From Gnetum montanum (lineage: Eukaryota > Streptophyta > Gnetopsida > Gnetales > Gnetaceae), in assembly GCA_015680685.1 (NCBI GenBank), contig MNCI01025282.1:170996-234995 (forward strand): 64,000 nucleotides of DNA. The letters run 5' to 3'. The notes beneath the pieces were generated by a model. That model was not told where the DNA came from and did no database searches. It saw only the letters and a program-made list of their open reading frames with translations. Both the position numbers and the translations under genes were made by a program. This document shows positions 45,120 to 56,414 of this stretch, piece by piece (positions within the stretch are counted from its first letter, which is position 1; every line of letters starts with the position of its first letter).

Positions 45120-45125
45120 TTGACT
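45120..45125 (+). promoter_or_regulatory. W-box (TTGACT)
   Basis: TTGACT fits the WRKY-binding W-box TTGAC(C/T). It lies 286 bp upstream of the ATG. W-boxes are known in the Arabidopsis NPR1 promoter; activity here is inferred. Confidence 0.4.
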
Positions 45126-45126
45126 G

Positions 45127-45997
45127 AACAATGACAACGTGAAGAAGATGATAAGGATTATCAAGAGCTGAACTTACCTTTACCTGTGAACACCGCCGCT
45201 CGTCGTCACACGTCGCTGATTCCTGGTTTCATCGTGCCGTCTGTCAAATGCCGTTGTACTTGAAAGGCCATCTCAATCACTTATCGTGCTCGGAAAAGTA
45301 GATGCCTTTTGGAAAATTGTTCGAATCTGGCTGGCTTCTTCTGGTAGCCTTCAAAAATGGAAAAATTTTAGATTTTAAAAATAAAAAAATTTTATTGAAA
45401 AACGGCAAGATCCAAAAACGCAGAAAACATGTGTTACGTCATAATTTTAAACTATTCATAAAAGGATTGCGAGATAAAAGAAAGGCCCAACGGTTTTGGG
45501 TATCGATAATTGTAAAAATTTAGATGATTAACTTTTTAAGATTTTGACACAGCCGGCGTGAGTGCCACAACGCAATGTGTCTATACATATACGAGCTTAC
45601 AGATTATTATCCACTCCTAGGTGTCACACCCTCAAAATTGAAGCTTGCAGTCATATTTTATACGGTTCCTATTGCTGATCGACTCAGGTATTAATTACAA
45701 GACTATTGGACAGATAGCTGGACTGTGCATTAAAGCTTGCTTTTGTTATTGTTCTTACCTTCTTGCACTACAAGTTAGTTAACGCCATGTTACTTTCCAA
45801 GATTATGTTAAACACCTATTATAAAGTCATCACAAGGCCTCTACTTTACCTGGTTCCGTCTATTAATTACAAGCTTCTAAGATGAATAGTCATGTTAGTT
45901 TTTATTCAATTTCTTTCCAGATCTTCGTATGAATTTGATATTGAAAAGAATTCATGACAATGATTTATCTAAAATGCATGATATGACTAATATATGT
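45127..45997. other. 5' flank of the NPR-like gene
   Basis: The first part (to about 45300) is GC-richer and contains CGTCGTCACACGTCGC near 45200, the likely proximal promoter. Beyond it the sequence becomes AT-rich with A/T runs (45360-45400). No gene is supported. Confidence 0.4.
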
Positions 45998-46872
45998 TGA
46001 TGAGTTATCATTATCATTATGTCAACCCAGATATCAAATACCCAATCTTGAGGCTCCAATATCAAATACACGATATCGGGTCCCAAGAAACGATGTCAGA
46101 TATCCGATATCATCTCTTTTGTGCTAGCCTATAAATACAACATCTGGATGCATAGTTAAAACATAGTTTTAGTTCTCAGTTTTTTGTAGTCTTTTTTAGA
46201 TTTTTGAATTCAAGTTCTGTTACCCATAGCGTGATGTTTGTAATTGTACAGCACCCTTATTCAAGTGTGACGTACTTGAACACGTTACATGACTATAAAT
46301 AAAGATCGAGATTACTTCCATCATTACAGCATTCACTTAGATTTATTATTTCTTTAATTATTTAATTGTTTAATTATTTACTATTTCCTTTGGTTCATGT
46401 TTCTATTTATTGCTATTTACTATTCCTGTAATTAAGCAAAATGAGTACAACTTAATCACAAGTGCTTAAGTGTAAGTACTTGGTAATCCAGCAATGTATC
46501 GTTTGGCACACCTAGTGACGTATGCTCGGCAATCCCAATGGTAGTTATATGAAGTCCAAGGCATGTACGGATGATTAGGGACAGATACTCATCACACGCA
46601 GGCTAGTTTAGATCTTATTTTCCATTGTTCATTAGCTTAATTAATTTATCTCTTTATTGTCATTAGGAGCAACATAGGATTAAAACAACATCATATGCCT
46701 CACTTTGGATCAAACCATACGTGACAAAGTTACCACTAGTCCAAGTGGAAAGACAATAAACTACGATTAAAACATAATGATTTAGATGCACAACTAGTTC
46801 CATCAGCGAAATTCAATCAAATCGTGTGTGAATGCTTGTGATTCATATGGTTGGGCATAGGGTTGCTCATCA
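45998..46872 (+). mobile_element. Solo LTR with TSD
   Basis: It starts TGATGAG and ends CTCATCA. It is flanked by TATGT at 45993-45997 and 46873-46877. It contains a U3 with GATATC-type repeats (46030-46115), a TATA-like CCTATAAATACAACA near 46129, and a downstream block nearly identical to the LTR starting at 63285. No primer-binding site follows it, so it is a solo LTR left by LTR-LTR recombination. It sits about 1.16 kb upstream of the NPR-like ATG. Confidence 0.85.
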
Positions 46873-47015
46873 TATGTATATTCTATTGAATGGCTTTTAT
46901 CTTGAAATGTGAGAAAAGATGGGTACAAGGATGGTGTTATGCTTATAAAGAAGCTTGAATCTCTTGTAATCAATATTTAAGCTTATTCACTTGTTTATTA
47001 TTTGCCTATCAAGTT

Positions 47016-47874
47016 TGATGAGTTGCCAGTGTTCCCTATGCCCAACAATATGAATCACGAGTATGTACACATGATCTGATTGAATTCTATGGAATGTTCA
47101 AGTCCCAAGTATCTTAGATGACTAGGTTTTTGGTTGCTGGTCATTGTCTTCCTAATCATCACTTATGTTAGCTCAATGGGTATGGTTAAGTGAGATTGAG
47201 GCATAAGATATTTATATTTTTTGTCATTTTTATCATTAAAATATTAAGATAGTAAAATGATTAAAATATTAAAGTATAACTATCTATGTATTTATGAGTG
47301 ATCTAGGCTATCCTACGCATGAAGCATTCATTCTTACTCTCCATACCCATCCTAAACCTATATCAACATTACTAGTTTTGCCAAGTGTCTACCGCTAGGT
47401 GAACTAGGTATTTACTAGTGGGATTACCAAACATTAATACATTATGTTCGAAGTAGTCATGCTTACATAGTTATAGAATAAAATATCAATTTCCGAGGTG
47501 CAGGAAAGAAAGATGCATTTAAAAATAAAGTGCTTGGAAATAAACTAAATGCTAATCCAAGTGCTACAATGGAAGGAATTAATGTTGATTTTATTGCCAT
47601 TCATGAAATTTGTCCAAGTATAATGTTACTTAAATAAACCTTCATTCAATCAATTCATTCTATGTTGTAGGCACTTAGAGGGAAATTTAGCCAAGTCTTA
47701 TAAGAGATTTAATGTGGAAATGACCAAAAGTGCCATAAACATGGATGGTGCACACATTTATACAAGCTTAGGGTGGGATGACGTCAACATATTTGAGGAT
47801 ACGTCAATAGGGATGCATTGACAAGGTTGCATTGACGCATACCACTCAATGCAACTAACTAAGAGATCCTTCAT
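47016..47874 (-). mobile_element. LTR of a related Gypsy element, minus orientation
   Basis: It starts TGATGAGTTGCC and ends CTTCATCA. Its 5' part aligns with the ends of the LTRs at 49864 and 60292 (AACAATATGAATCACGAGTA and the GATCTGATTGAATTC region). The sequence right of it (47875-47910) resembles the reverse complement of the polypurine region next to the LTR at 49864-50699. It is therefore probably the 3' LTR of a truncated minus-strand element. Its U3 carries CATTGACGCA-like repeats instead of GATATC. Confidence 0.6.
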
Positions 47875-48505
47875 CATACATCCATATTGATTGAAAACTT
47901 ACCCTTGAGTAAACAAAAGAAGGACCGAGTTGTTTATGAAATTTAGGAAGTATAGAATTGACAATTGATTGACTAATAACAATGAACAACTCTGAGTGCT
48001 GCATTACAAAATATTCAAGTGTTTACAATGAGAGCAATCAAAATTGGATATTAGACAAAATTTGATAGTCACTAACTGTACAAAATTGACCAAGATGAAC
48101 TTGTTGCACTATGCCTAGAGGTGAAGGCTCCTATGGATTGGATGGTCCTTCACCACATACTAGTCCAACAAATGGTCAAGGTTGCCCTATTGTTGCATTT
48201 GAAAACTTGAAGGCATTCATCAATGCCTTCATTTTCTTCTCCTTCCTCCATGGATCATTAAAGTTCAGGTAGCATTACCCAAATTGGCTAGCATTAGTAT
48301 GTTTCACCAACATGGTATTGTTGGAAACATTTCTTTCATATTTACAAATCAGGCTATGAAATGTTTATGTTCAATATCGAACATATGGACAAGGTTTTAT
48401 AGCTTCTGATGATCATTTATCCTTCTAGCTAGGTTCTCAGCAACTAATCGTTGATCTTCACACTTACTCTTGAGAATCTTAAGCTCTATGTTAGCTATCT
48501 TCAAC
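47875..48505 (-). other. Probable 3' internal remnant of a truncated Gypsy element
   Basis: It follows the presumed 3' LTR at 47016-47874 and precedes an oppositely oriented LTR. No coding motif can be recognised. Confidence 0.35.
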
Positions 48506-49417
48506 TAATGAGCCCGTCGATGGGATCTCATCAACATGTTCTTGTTAATGCAGGGTTTGACCCATTGATGCCTACTCATCAATGAGATCTCGTTGACATG
48601 ATCCCATTGATGCAAGGTTTGATCCATTGATGCATACCCATTGACAAGGTACCTTGTTTCACCTATAAATGTGCACCTACCCATCATATTTATTGCATAG
48701 GTCTCATAGTTGTAGCGAATCTCTAGCAATTTTTTCACTCAAAAGTTAGAATATTTTTCTAAGTGCCTATAGTAAGAGTTAAAGAGTGTACAGATCTTTA
48801 TTTAAGCACTATGGTACCTAAGCACTTCAATGTGTGCCATAATAAAGACAAGCTTTCTGATCAAACCTTGTAGCACTTGGACTAGATTAATTGTTTTCTT
48901 TAAGCATTTAATATTTAAGCAATTCCCTTTAATTTTTTAAGTAATTAAGTGATTAATTAATATAGATTAAATAGTAAACATAAGTACAACTACTTCAAGC
49001 ATATGTCTAACACTTGGTAATCCTAGTAACACTTAACATTTGGTAACATATTAGTGTTATACATGTTCAGGATGTGTATGGCAAGTGGAAACGAATGCTT
49101 ATGTTAGGATTAGTTATGTGATAACTAGTTATTAGATTAGTTAAATATTAGATTAATTAATTCTTTATTCTTTATTCTTAATGCTTAGGTGACTTAGAAC
49201 ATAAAAGACAAAATGATAAAAATCATATACCTTAGTTACACTTAACCATACCCTTGAACTTCACAATTGGAATTGGGAAGACAATGATTGCAACGGTTAG
49301 TTTCACCTCCTAGAACTAGTGTACAAAGAAACCTAAAGTCTTTCGAATTTGAATAGATGATTGAGTTAACACTAGCGATTCGTATGATTGGGTGTAGGGT
49401 ATACCTGTTGCACATCA
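48506..49417 (+). mobile_element. 5' LTR of a plus-strand Gypsy-like element
   Basis: The right end (GCACATCA) is immediately followed by a primer-binding site. The left end, TAATGAGCCCG near 48506, is a degenerate TGATGAG. The U3 has repeated CCATTGATGCA and GATCTC(A/G)T(C/T)(A/G)A units (48510-48650), and CCTATAAATGTGC follows near 48662 as a TATA-like box. The length of about 912 bp is similar to the other LTRs here. Confidence 0.6.
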
Positions 49418-49440
49418 TTGACACCATTGCTAGGGACTTT
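49418..49440 (+). other. Primer-binding site
   Basis: TTGACACCATTGCTAGGGAC directly follows the LTR end. It differs by a few bases from the site TTGGCACCATTGCCGGGGAC of the neighbouring Gypsy element, and resembles the tRNA-Asp-type PBS of Tat/Athila elements. Confidence 0.6.
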
Positions 49441-49589
49441 GGCTAGTTTTGTGCACTATCTAGAACTTAGTAAAAAATCATTCAACATTGTTGGATCAAA
49501 CCTTAATAAAAATTGTAAAAAGCATACTATTAATTTTCTTCTAATCCAAAATATCTTCTTCTCACAGGGATGATTCTCTACCAAAATTT

Positions 49590-49863
49590 AAGCACACATC
49601 TAATCCAAGGAATGAATAATCAAACTAGCTAGTGCTTGACTAATGCCAAGTGGTATATATTCATCCTGATGAGTACGTGCTTGATTTTACCTTTGTCCTA
49701 CATCAAGATGACTAGATAGAGTGGAGAGACATGGAGGACAACATTGTGTTGCTGCCCGATCGATCAGTTCTTGCGATGCTCTAACAAACTCTCATGAGGT
49801 TGGGCATCCAAGGGCTTCATGCTCAATATGTTGTATAGAATCATGATTCTAGGGATTACCATC
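49590..49863 (+). mobile_element. Start of gag-like region of the plus-strand element (interrupted)
   Basis: A broken frame with IEWRDMEDNIVLLPDR and MRLGIQGLHAQYVV stops at the insertion point of the 9.35-kb Gypsy element. The frame resumes at 59218 after one copy of the CCATC target duplication is discounted. No named domain is recognised in this part. Confidence 0.5.
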
Positions 49864-50699
49864 TGATGAGCGGTGAGGTACCCCTACACTCAAGCATACA
49901 AATACGAGCATTTCACGCATGATCTGGTCAAATTCCAAGGACTAAGTGCTTATGCGCCCTTGTGGAACAAGGGTAGGTTGGTTGATTATTGTCTTCGCAA
50001 ACTTACTTGTATGTCACGATTGTATGGTTAACTAAGCTTGAGGCATATGATTTTTATAGCTTTTATGTTTTTATGTCTTGTGCTAATAGGGAAGGAGAGA
50101 GATAACTAAGTGACTAATTTAACTTAACTACTCATTAATTAAGTTCTAACTAATCCTAACATTAGCATCCGTTCTCACTTGCCGTACACATCTTGAACCA
50201 GTGCAACGTTACTGGGATTACCAAATGCTAATCGTTATTGGGTTACCAAGTATTACACACATGCTTGAAGCAGTCATACTAAGTGTATTTACTTAAAATG
50301 GTGTAGGGTGAGAGAAGACATTAATTAACTAGGAAAGCATTTAATAACATCAATTAACACTAATTAATCTATTATGGATGCTGCAAGGTTTATCATAAAG
50401 TTTATCTTTATTGCTATACACATAGTGTGCTTAGGTACACAATGCTTGAATAAATATCTGTTCACTCTATGACTCCTACTGCAGGCACACAGAAATAATT
50501 CTAACTCTGGGAGGAAGAAAAGGTAAGAGTTTGACTAAGGATCTAACTATCTAATTACAAAACCAAGTGTGCCCACCTCTTATTTATAGGCAAGGAGGCA
50601 ATTCTTGATATTGGGTATCCAACATTGCATGGTAGGCTCCGATATCGTGGACTCGATATCGCGGATGCGATATCACGGCCCCTATATCTCAGTTCATCA
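49864..50699 (-). mobile_element. 3' LTR of the Gypsy element
   Basis: 836 bp, homologous over its length to 58442-59217. The U3 at 50600-50699 carries several GATATC-type units. A TATA-like box on the minus strand (CCTATAAATAAGAGG) lies near 50590. Confidence 0.85.
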
Positions 50700-52570
50700 T
50701 ACCCCGATGACTAAATGAAAACTCATCCTCGAGTTCCTTACAAAATATTGAGAAGGTATGGAATTATTAACTAATTGACAACTGACGGTGGAATGAGATG
50801 ACAGACTCAACATGCCTAGTGAACGGATTAATAAGCATATTATAACATTAGTGTTCATAACCATTGTGGTGAACACTTGCACATAAATGACATCCAAGCC
50901 TTTATTTGACAGCTTGAAGAGAAAGAGAGAGAAAGAATATGAAGTGTGTTGCTGCCAATGCCAAGATTGCACCTTCCATTGTTTATCCATAGCCATGCCA
51001 CCAAACTTGCTCCTTTCTTAAATGCTCCAGTTCTAGTCCATCTTGAGTGCTTCCTCCAAGCCTAGTCCATTGTTTATATGATCACCATCTGCACACACAA
51101 CATAGTCACAAATGAGCAAGGATAGATGAACCACAATGCAGTTGATACCTTGACTTGATATGAAGCGCATTGGCTGAGTTATGGTTATGGCAGAAACTGG
51201 TTCGGAGATTTATCACTGGTGACTACCCAAGGTGTAGGGTTTAGGCGAATAGTAGAATGGAAAAAATTAAAAAATTTGTGCTAGGGCTCCCATAACTAAG
51301 AGCGAACCTTTGGTATTTATAAGATGGAAAAATATAAGGAACAAGAAAGATGGGGAAAAATAACAACGGTAACGCAAATAAAATGGATGTCATGGATGGG
51401 GATGAAATAAGAAATGATTGATTATAGGAAATGTTTAAGGAAAAGAAGTTAACAATTGCACCAAAAAGGAATGCTAGTGGGTCCTCCCCAAAGTAGGTTC
51501 ATGCCCTGACAAACCCACAAACCAAAGAGTCCATAGGCTCTAGGAATGTCATTTGGAAGTAAGCATTAAAAACTTACCTAGAAGAATTCACCAAAGAAAA
51601 ATAATGCATCAACCTAGAGACAGACTAATGATAAAATCGACAATGAGGTGGAAAATGGGAAGAAAGATGGAGAAGAGAGAATGGAATGGAATCCCAAGAA
51701 CAAGGTTGTGTAAAGTCCCTTGTGTATTTCATGGTTAATGTGATTGAGTAGAACTCATTCCAAATCCAGACTTAAACTAACCACATTCAGTGACCTTGCA
51801 TCAATACACTTGGCCAATCCATCTTCTTGAAGCAACAAGAATTCTTCCACAAAGAGTGACCACCATTCCAAGGAGAGCGAGATGGAGAAGCAGGAAGTGA
51901 GAAAAGGCCTTAGTTAGAGGGAACCTTTAGGCATGGGTCACATGTCTTTCCAGTGCCATAACCAGTGCTTGTAGCCCATATTGCTATATCATGTCTAAGG
52001 GGTGTGCTTTGAATTCTCACTTTTTTTTGGCATGAGAACCACACCATGCAAAGACTTATTTTTATTCACTCAGCTTCCTGATATGTGAACAATGTCAGAA
52101 TGGCGGAAAACCCAAGAAAAAGCATCCAAGCACCCAAGAGAATGGCCAGCACAAATGCATCGAATCCCCTTGAAGTCACACCCTTTTTATCCTCTGAGTC
52201 TTTCCTTGGTTTGAAAAATACCTAGCCACCAATTCATTAACAAATTTACTTAGAGAAAGGGGACTAGAAAATTCCAAGCCAAAGGAGACCATAGAGTTAT
52301 ATGGATGAGTGGATAGTATGGACTCATTGCCTGTTTTACAAAAAGAACCATACCTTAATATCAACACTATAATTCAAAGGTAAACATCAAACATTAGTAG
52401 TCAATATGATATAATTCAATCCACCATCATGAGCACTTATTGGATGACGAATAAAAGTAAATCAAGCAAACAAAGAAATAGTAAAAATATGAACGATGGT
52501 GTAAAAAAAAAATAAGAAAAGTTGGAAAAATTTGTAAAAAAAAAATTCAAAAAGAACTGAGGGCCTAGAA
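50700..52570 (-). other. Non-coding region between integrase and 3' LTR
   Basis: About 2 kb with no recognisable env-like protein. A polypurine/priming region (GAGGATGAGTTTTCATTTAG on the minus strand, 50712-50731) adjoins the 3' LTR and is also found before the LTR at 63285. The A-rich tract at 52500-52550 is low complexity. Confidence 0.5.
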
Positions 52571-52573
52571 CGT

Positions 52574-53535
52574 TTAACATAGGTGGCCATCTTCCCCATG
52601 ACTGAGTTGGAATGAGGAGATCCGAAAGAGCAAGCAAGGTTGTCCATAAATAGAGGTAGCATGTTTACTAGCTATCCTAAGCTCATGGAAAGGTTTGGTT
52701 TGTTGCACGTTGACCAATAGTTTCTTGTTCGGGCTCTCAGGTTTGTATATTTTCATGGCCCCTGAAGGAAAAGGTGCATAAATAATATAAGGTCTTTCAC
52801 ACAATGTTTGAAATTTAGTACATTGTCGCACATGTGTGGGATTCTAGTAGAGAACCTTATCTCCTGGTTGATATCTAACTTTCCTAATCCTTAGGTCATG
52901 ACATTGTTTATTGAATGCCTTGTGTAATTCATTAGATGATAGGGCAGCTAGTCGGTTTCCATCTAGCAAGTTAAAGGTTACCAACCATTGTTTCTGTGCT
53001 AGATCAAGGTCAAGGTCGAGGTCACATGCTGTGGATAGTGTACGGAGCTCAGTTTGAATGGGAAGCGTTGGAAGCTTTCTGTACACTAACTCATAGGGAG
53101 AGTAGCCTATAGGGAGTTTCCATGTAGAGTGGTATGTCCAAAGAGCATCGTTCAATTTAGTGCTTCAGTCTTGCCTAAACTTGCTAATAGTTCTTGTCAA
53201 TATCTTCGTAATCTCCCTATTGGTAACTTTGGCTTGACTATTCACTTGGGGGTGGTATGGTGTTATCAGTTTGTGTTCAACCCCTAAGCATTGCATTAAT
53301 TTTCGAAAAGTTGCACCTGTGAAGTGTGTGCCATTGTCTGAAATAAGTGCACAAGGCATACCAGACCTGTTTATGATTTGTTGTTGAACAAATTGTGCAG
53401 CTATAGATGATGTACAATCCTTAACAGTAGTTGCTTCTAGCCATTTTGTTAGGTAATCAACAGCAACAATAATATAAGCTTTTCCATTGGACATTGGTGT
53501 AATTGGCCCCATAAAATCAATTCCCCAAATGTTGA
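52574..53535 (-). pseudogene. Gypsy integrase, broken
   Basis: The core (53512-53165) reads [36 protein letters not shown] and [18 protein letters not shown], the D-(x)-D-(x)-E integrase catalytic pattern with V-D-Y, S-D-N-G and N-(R)-E. The C-terminal part (53155-52844) reads LWTYHSTWKLPIGYSPYELV and later VRYQPGDKVL. Stops separate the parts. No zinc HHCC end is visible. Confidence 0.85.
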
Positions 53536-54962
53536 AGGGTTCTAAAGGTTAGATTCATTGTTGCNNNNNNNNNNNNNNNNNNNNNNNNNNNNNNNNNNNN
53601 NNNNNNNNNNNNNNNNNNNNNNNNNNNNNNNNNNNNNNNNNNNNNNNNGGATTGCACTATGATCTGTATGTACATATACTTTATATCCTAATACATAGTG
53701 TCTAAACTTTTCTAGTGTAAACACTATAGCCATTAATTCTTTCTCCGTGGTAGTGTAGTTAAGTTGTGCACCAGCGATACTTCTACTTACACATTGGATG
53801 TAATGAGGACACTTCTAGTCATCTAATTGTGTAAGTACAACTCCTAAGGCATAGTTGGACGCATCGGTCATAATATGGAACGATTTGGACCAGTCAGGAG
53901 CTTGTAGAATGGGTGTTTCTACTAGCTTCTATTTCAGAGTTTGGAAAGCTAATTTGCATTTCCTAGTCCATTCGAAAGGTATGTCCTTTTTCGTTAATTC
54001 CACCAATGGTTTGGAAACCTTTGAAAAGTTCTCAATAAATCTCCTATAGTAGCCAGTGTGTCCAAGGAATGACTGAATATCTTTGATAGTTTCCAGTTGA
54101 CAGGTAATTCCTTGGATAACTTTGATTTTCTTGGGGTCTACCTCTATCCCTATGTGTGAGATTTTGTGCCCTAGTACTATGCCTTCTTGGACCATCAAAT
54201 GGCCTTTCTGCCAGTTGAGTCTCAAATTTGTTTCTACACATCTTTTTAACACTTGCTCTAATTGATCCAAGGCTTGATCAAAGTTGGCTCCATAAGTGGA
54301 GAAGTTATCTATAAAGACCTCCACACCATTTCCTATATGTTGTTGGAATATGCTTAGAACTAATCGTTGAAATGTTGCAGGGACATTGTATAAGCCAAAC
54401 GACATCTGTTTGTATGCAAACGTTCCCCAAGGACTGGTGAATGTAGTCTTGGCTTGATCTTCTGGGGCTATTTGTATTTGGTTGTATCCGCTATATTCAT
54501 CTAGAAAACTGTAATAGTGATGCCCTACGATGGTGTTTAAGACTGGTCGACAAATGGCAATGGAAAGTGATCTTTGAATGTTGCCATATTTGGTAGCCTA
54601 AAATCTATGCACACCCTCCATTTACCTTCCTTTTTAGGCACAATAACTAAGGGGCTAACCCATTCACTATTAGCACTAGGGTATATGAACCTAGCCTTGA
54701 GAAGCTGTTCGATTTCTTCCTTAACTACTTGCTTCAGCTTTGGGTTCAAATGCCTTTACGGTTGTCTTCGAGGCTTCATGGAGGGGTCGATGTAAATCTT
54801 ATGTTGGCATATCCTAGGATCTATTTTAGTTAATTTGGGATATGACCAAGTGAAGGCTTTTGAGCATTTATTTATTACCTTCAACAATCTCTCTTTTTGT
54901 TGTGAAGCAAGCTTAGCATTAATAATTACCGATTTTCCATTTTTAAGGAATGTGTATTCCAT
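53536..54962 (-). pseudogene. Gypsy reverse transcriptase/RNase H, broken
   Basis: Reading minus, the blocks are AFTWSYPKLTKIDPRICQHK (54.9 kb); EEIEQLLKARFIYPSANSEW and SPLVIVPKKEGKWRVCIDFR (54.6-54.75 kb); MSFGLYNVPATFQRL, EVFIDNFSTYG, EGIVLGHKISHIGIEVDPKK and FLGHTGYYRRFIENFSKV (54405-53929). RNase H traces are FRHYVLGYKVYVHTDHSAI near 53.7 kb, beside the gap. The second Asp of the RT catalytic F-x-D-D box is Asn (IDNF), which would inactivate the enzyme. Several stops are present. Confidence 0.88.
53565..53648. other. Assembly gap (N run)
   Basis: 84 undetermined bases lie in the RNase H region. Confidence 0.99.
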
Positions 54963-55364
54963 ACCAGTGGGAAATGGTTTCAGCTCAAGAGGCTCCTACT
55001 TAAATTTCTCAGGGATTTCCAGCTTCCCCCAATTGATATTTTCGAGGTTAAGACTTGGAAGTTGGTGGTGGACTTGCTCTAATGCATCTATGCTATTGAT
55101 GTAAGCACAAGCCAAATCCTCAGTTGGTTGCATGCATATGATTGAATTGCTTTCTTGATCAGTTGTCAGCCATTGGGTGCCTTCCTGTCGTGTGGTTGCT
55201 ACATACAGGCATCTTTGTGTGTTGATCACTTATGCACACTGATTGCATGCAGGCAATGTTAAACTTTGCACAACCCATGACCTCTGCACGCAATTACACC
55301 CTATGTCACTGTATGCAATGCATAGAACTTTCTTCTTCTCGATCTTTTCGAATGTGTTTTCCTT

Positions 55365-55862
55365 TTATATTTCCAAGGAAAGATCACATTTTCCTAGGCA
55401 TGCGTCAACTGTGCTTAGCCATGCTCTTCCCATTATGATTTGGAAGTCTCCCTTACTGTTGTTCACTTGAATCACTAGGAAGTCAGCTAGGTACAACCAC
55501 ACACAAACAATGGTAACAATGTCCTCCACTAGTCCCAATGGGACAATGATGGACTGGTTGACCAACTCTAGATAGATGTTGCTCTTTTTCAATGGAGGCA
55601 GGTTCCAGGCCTTGTACATTTCTTGAGAAATCAAGTCGACATCGGAACCTAAATCCAAAAGAGCCTTGCATGGTTCATTTCCAGTGATTTGTAAATATAT
55701 CAGAGGACTCCCAGGATTAGAGAATTTCCTGGGAAGATGGCCAGCTTTGATCCAATTGGTGACGGCATGTGTTAGCATGATCGTATGCGTTGAGTGCGGT
55801 GGTTGGGTTGAAGGAGGCTCCAAAGTTTTGATTGATACTGAGGCGTCTAAGGAATCAGCCAC
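55365..55862 (-). pseudogene. Gypsy aspartic protease region
   Basis: A 165-residue frame contains PCKALLDLGSDVDLISQEMY (D-x-G catalytic loop in the D-L-G form typical of Tat/Athila elements) and later DFQIIMGRAWLSTVDACLGK, the second conserved I-(L/M)-G-R-x-W-L motif. It is open across the domain. Confidence 0.85.
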
Positions 55863-56414
55863 TTATGATTGCAAAGGCTTGGTTGGACTATTGGTTCTAA
55901 AGAAAGGTCTTTTCTTCATGTGGTTGTTGGAACCAATAGTAGGCTAAGAGTTAACAGCCCTTGTGGCATTACGTTGCTATGGATGGGTAGGGATTTCACC
56001 TTGCATTGTGGGAGTAGGTGGTAGTGGAGCTATTGGTGGGATAGGTGCGGTTGGATGAGAAGGATGGTATGTTTGTGGAACATCACCCCTAGGAGAAGGA
56101 GTCCTATAATACTCACGAGCTTGGTAGTGAAGTTGAGGAGCAACGTGACCAGTAGAGTTACGTGGAGAGACTAGCTACTGCATGTAATATCCATACGGGT
56201 CAGGTTGCTGGTAAGGATATTGTTGCCTTGGTGGTGGCATTCCCCATGATTGTGGGTATTGCCACTATTGATATTGCTCAATTAGTTGTGGCAGAGTTCC
56301 ACTGGGATAATACGTTAAGGGTTGGTGGAACTGTCTTGGGTTACCTTGAGGATAAGGTAACCTTCGGGGTGTTTGCCATTTGTTTAATCGTGGGTTGAAT
56401 GCATACACTTCAGA

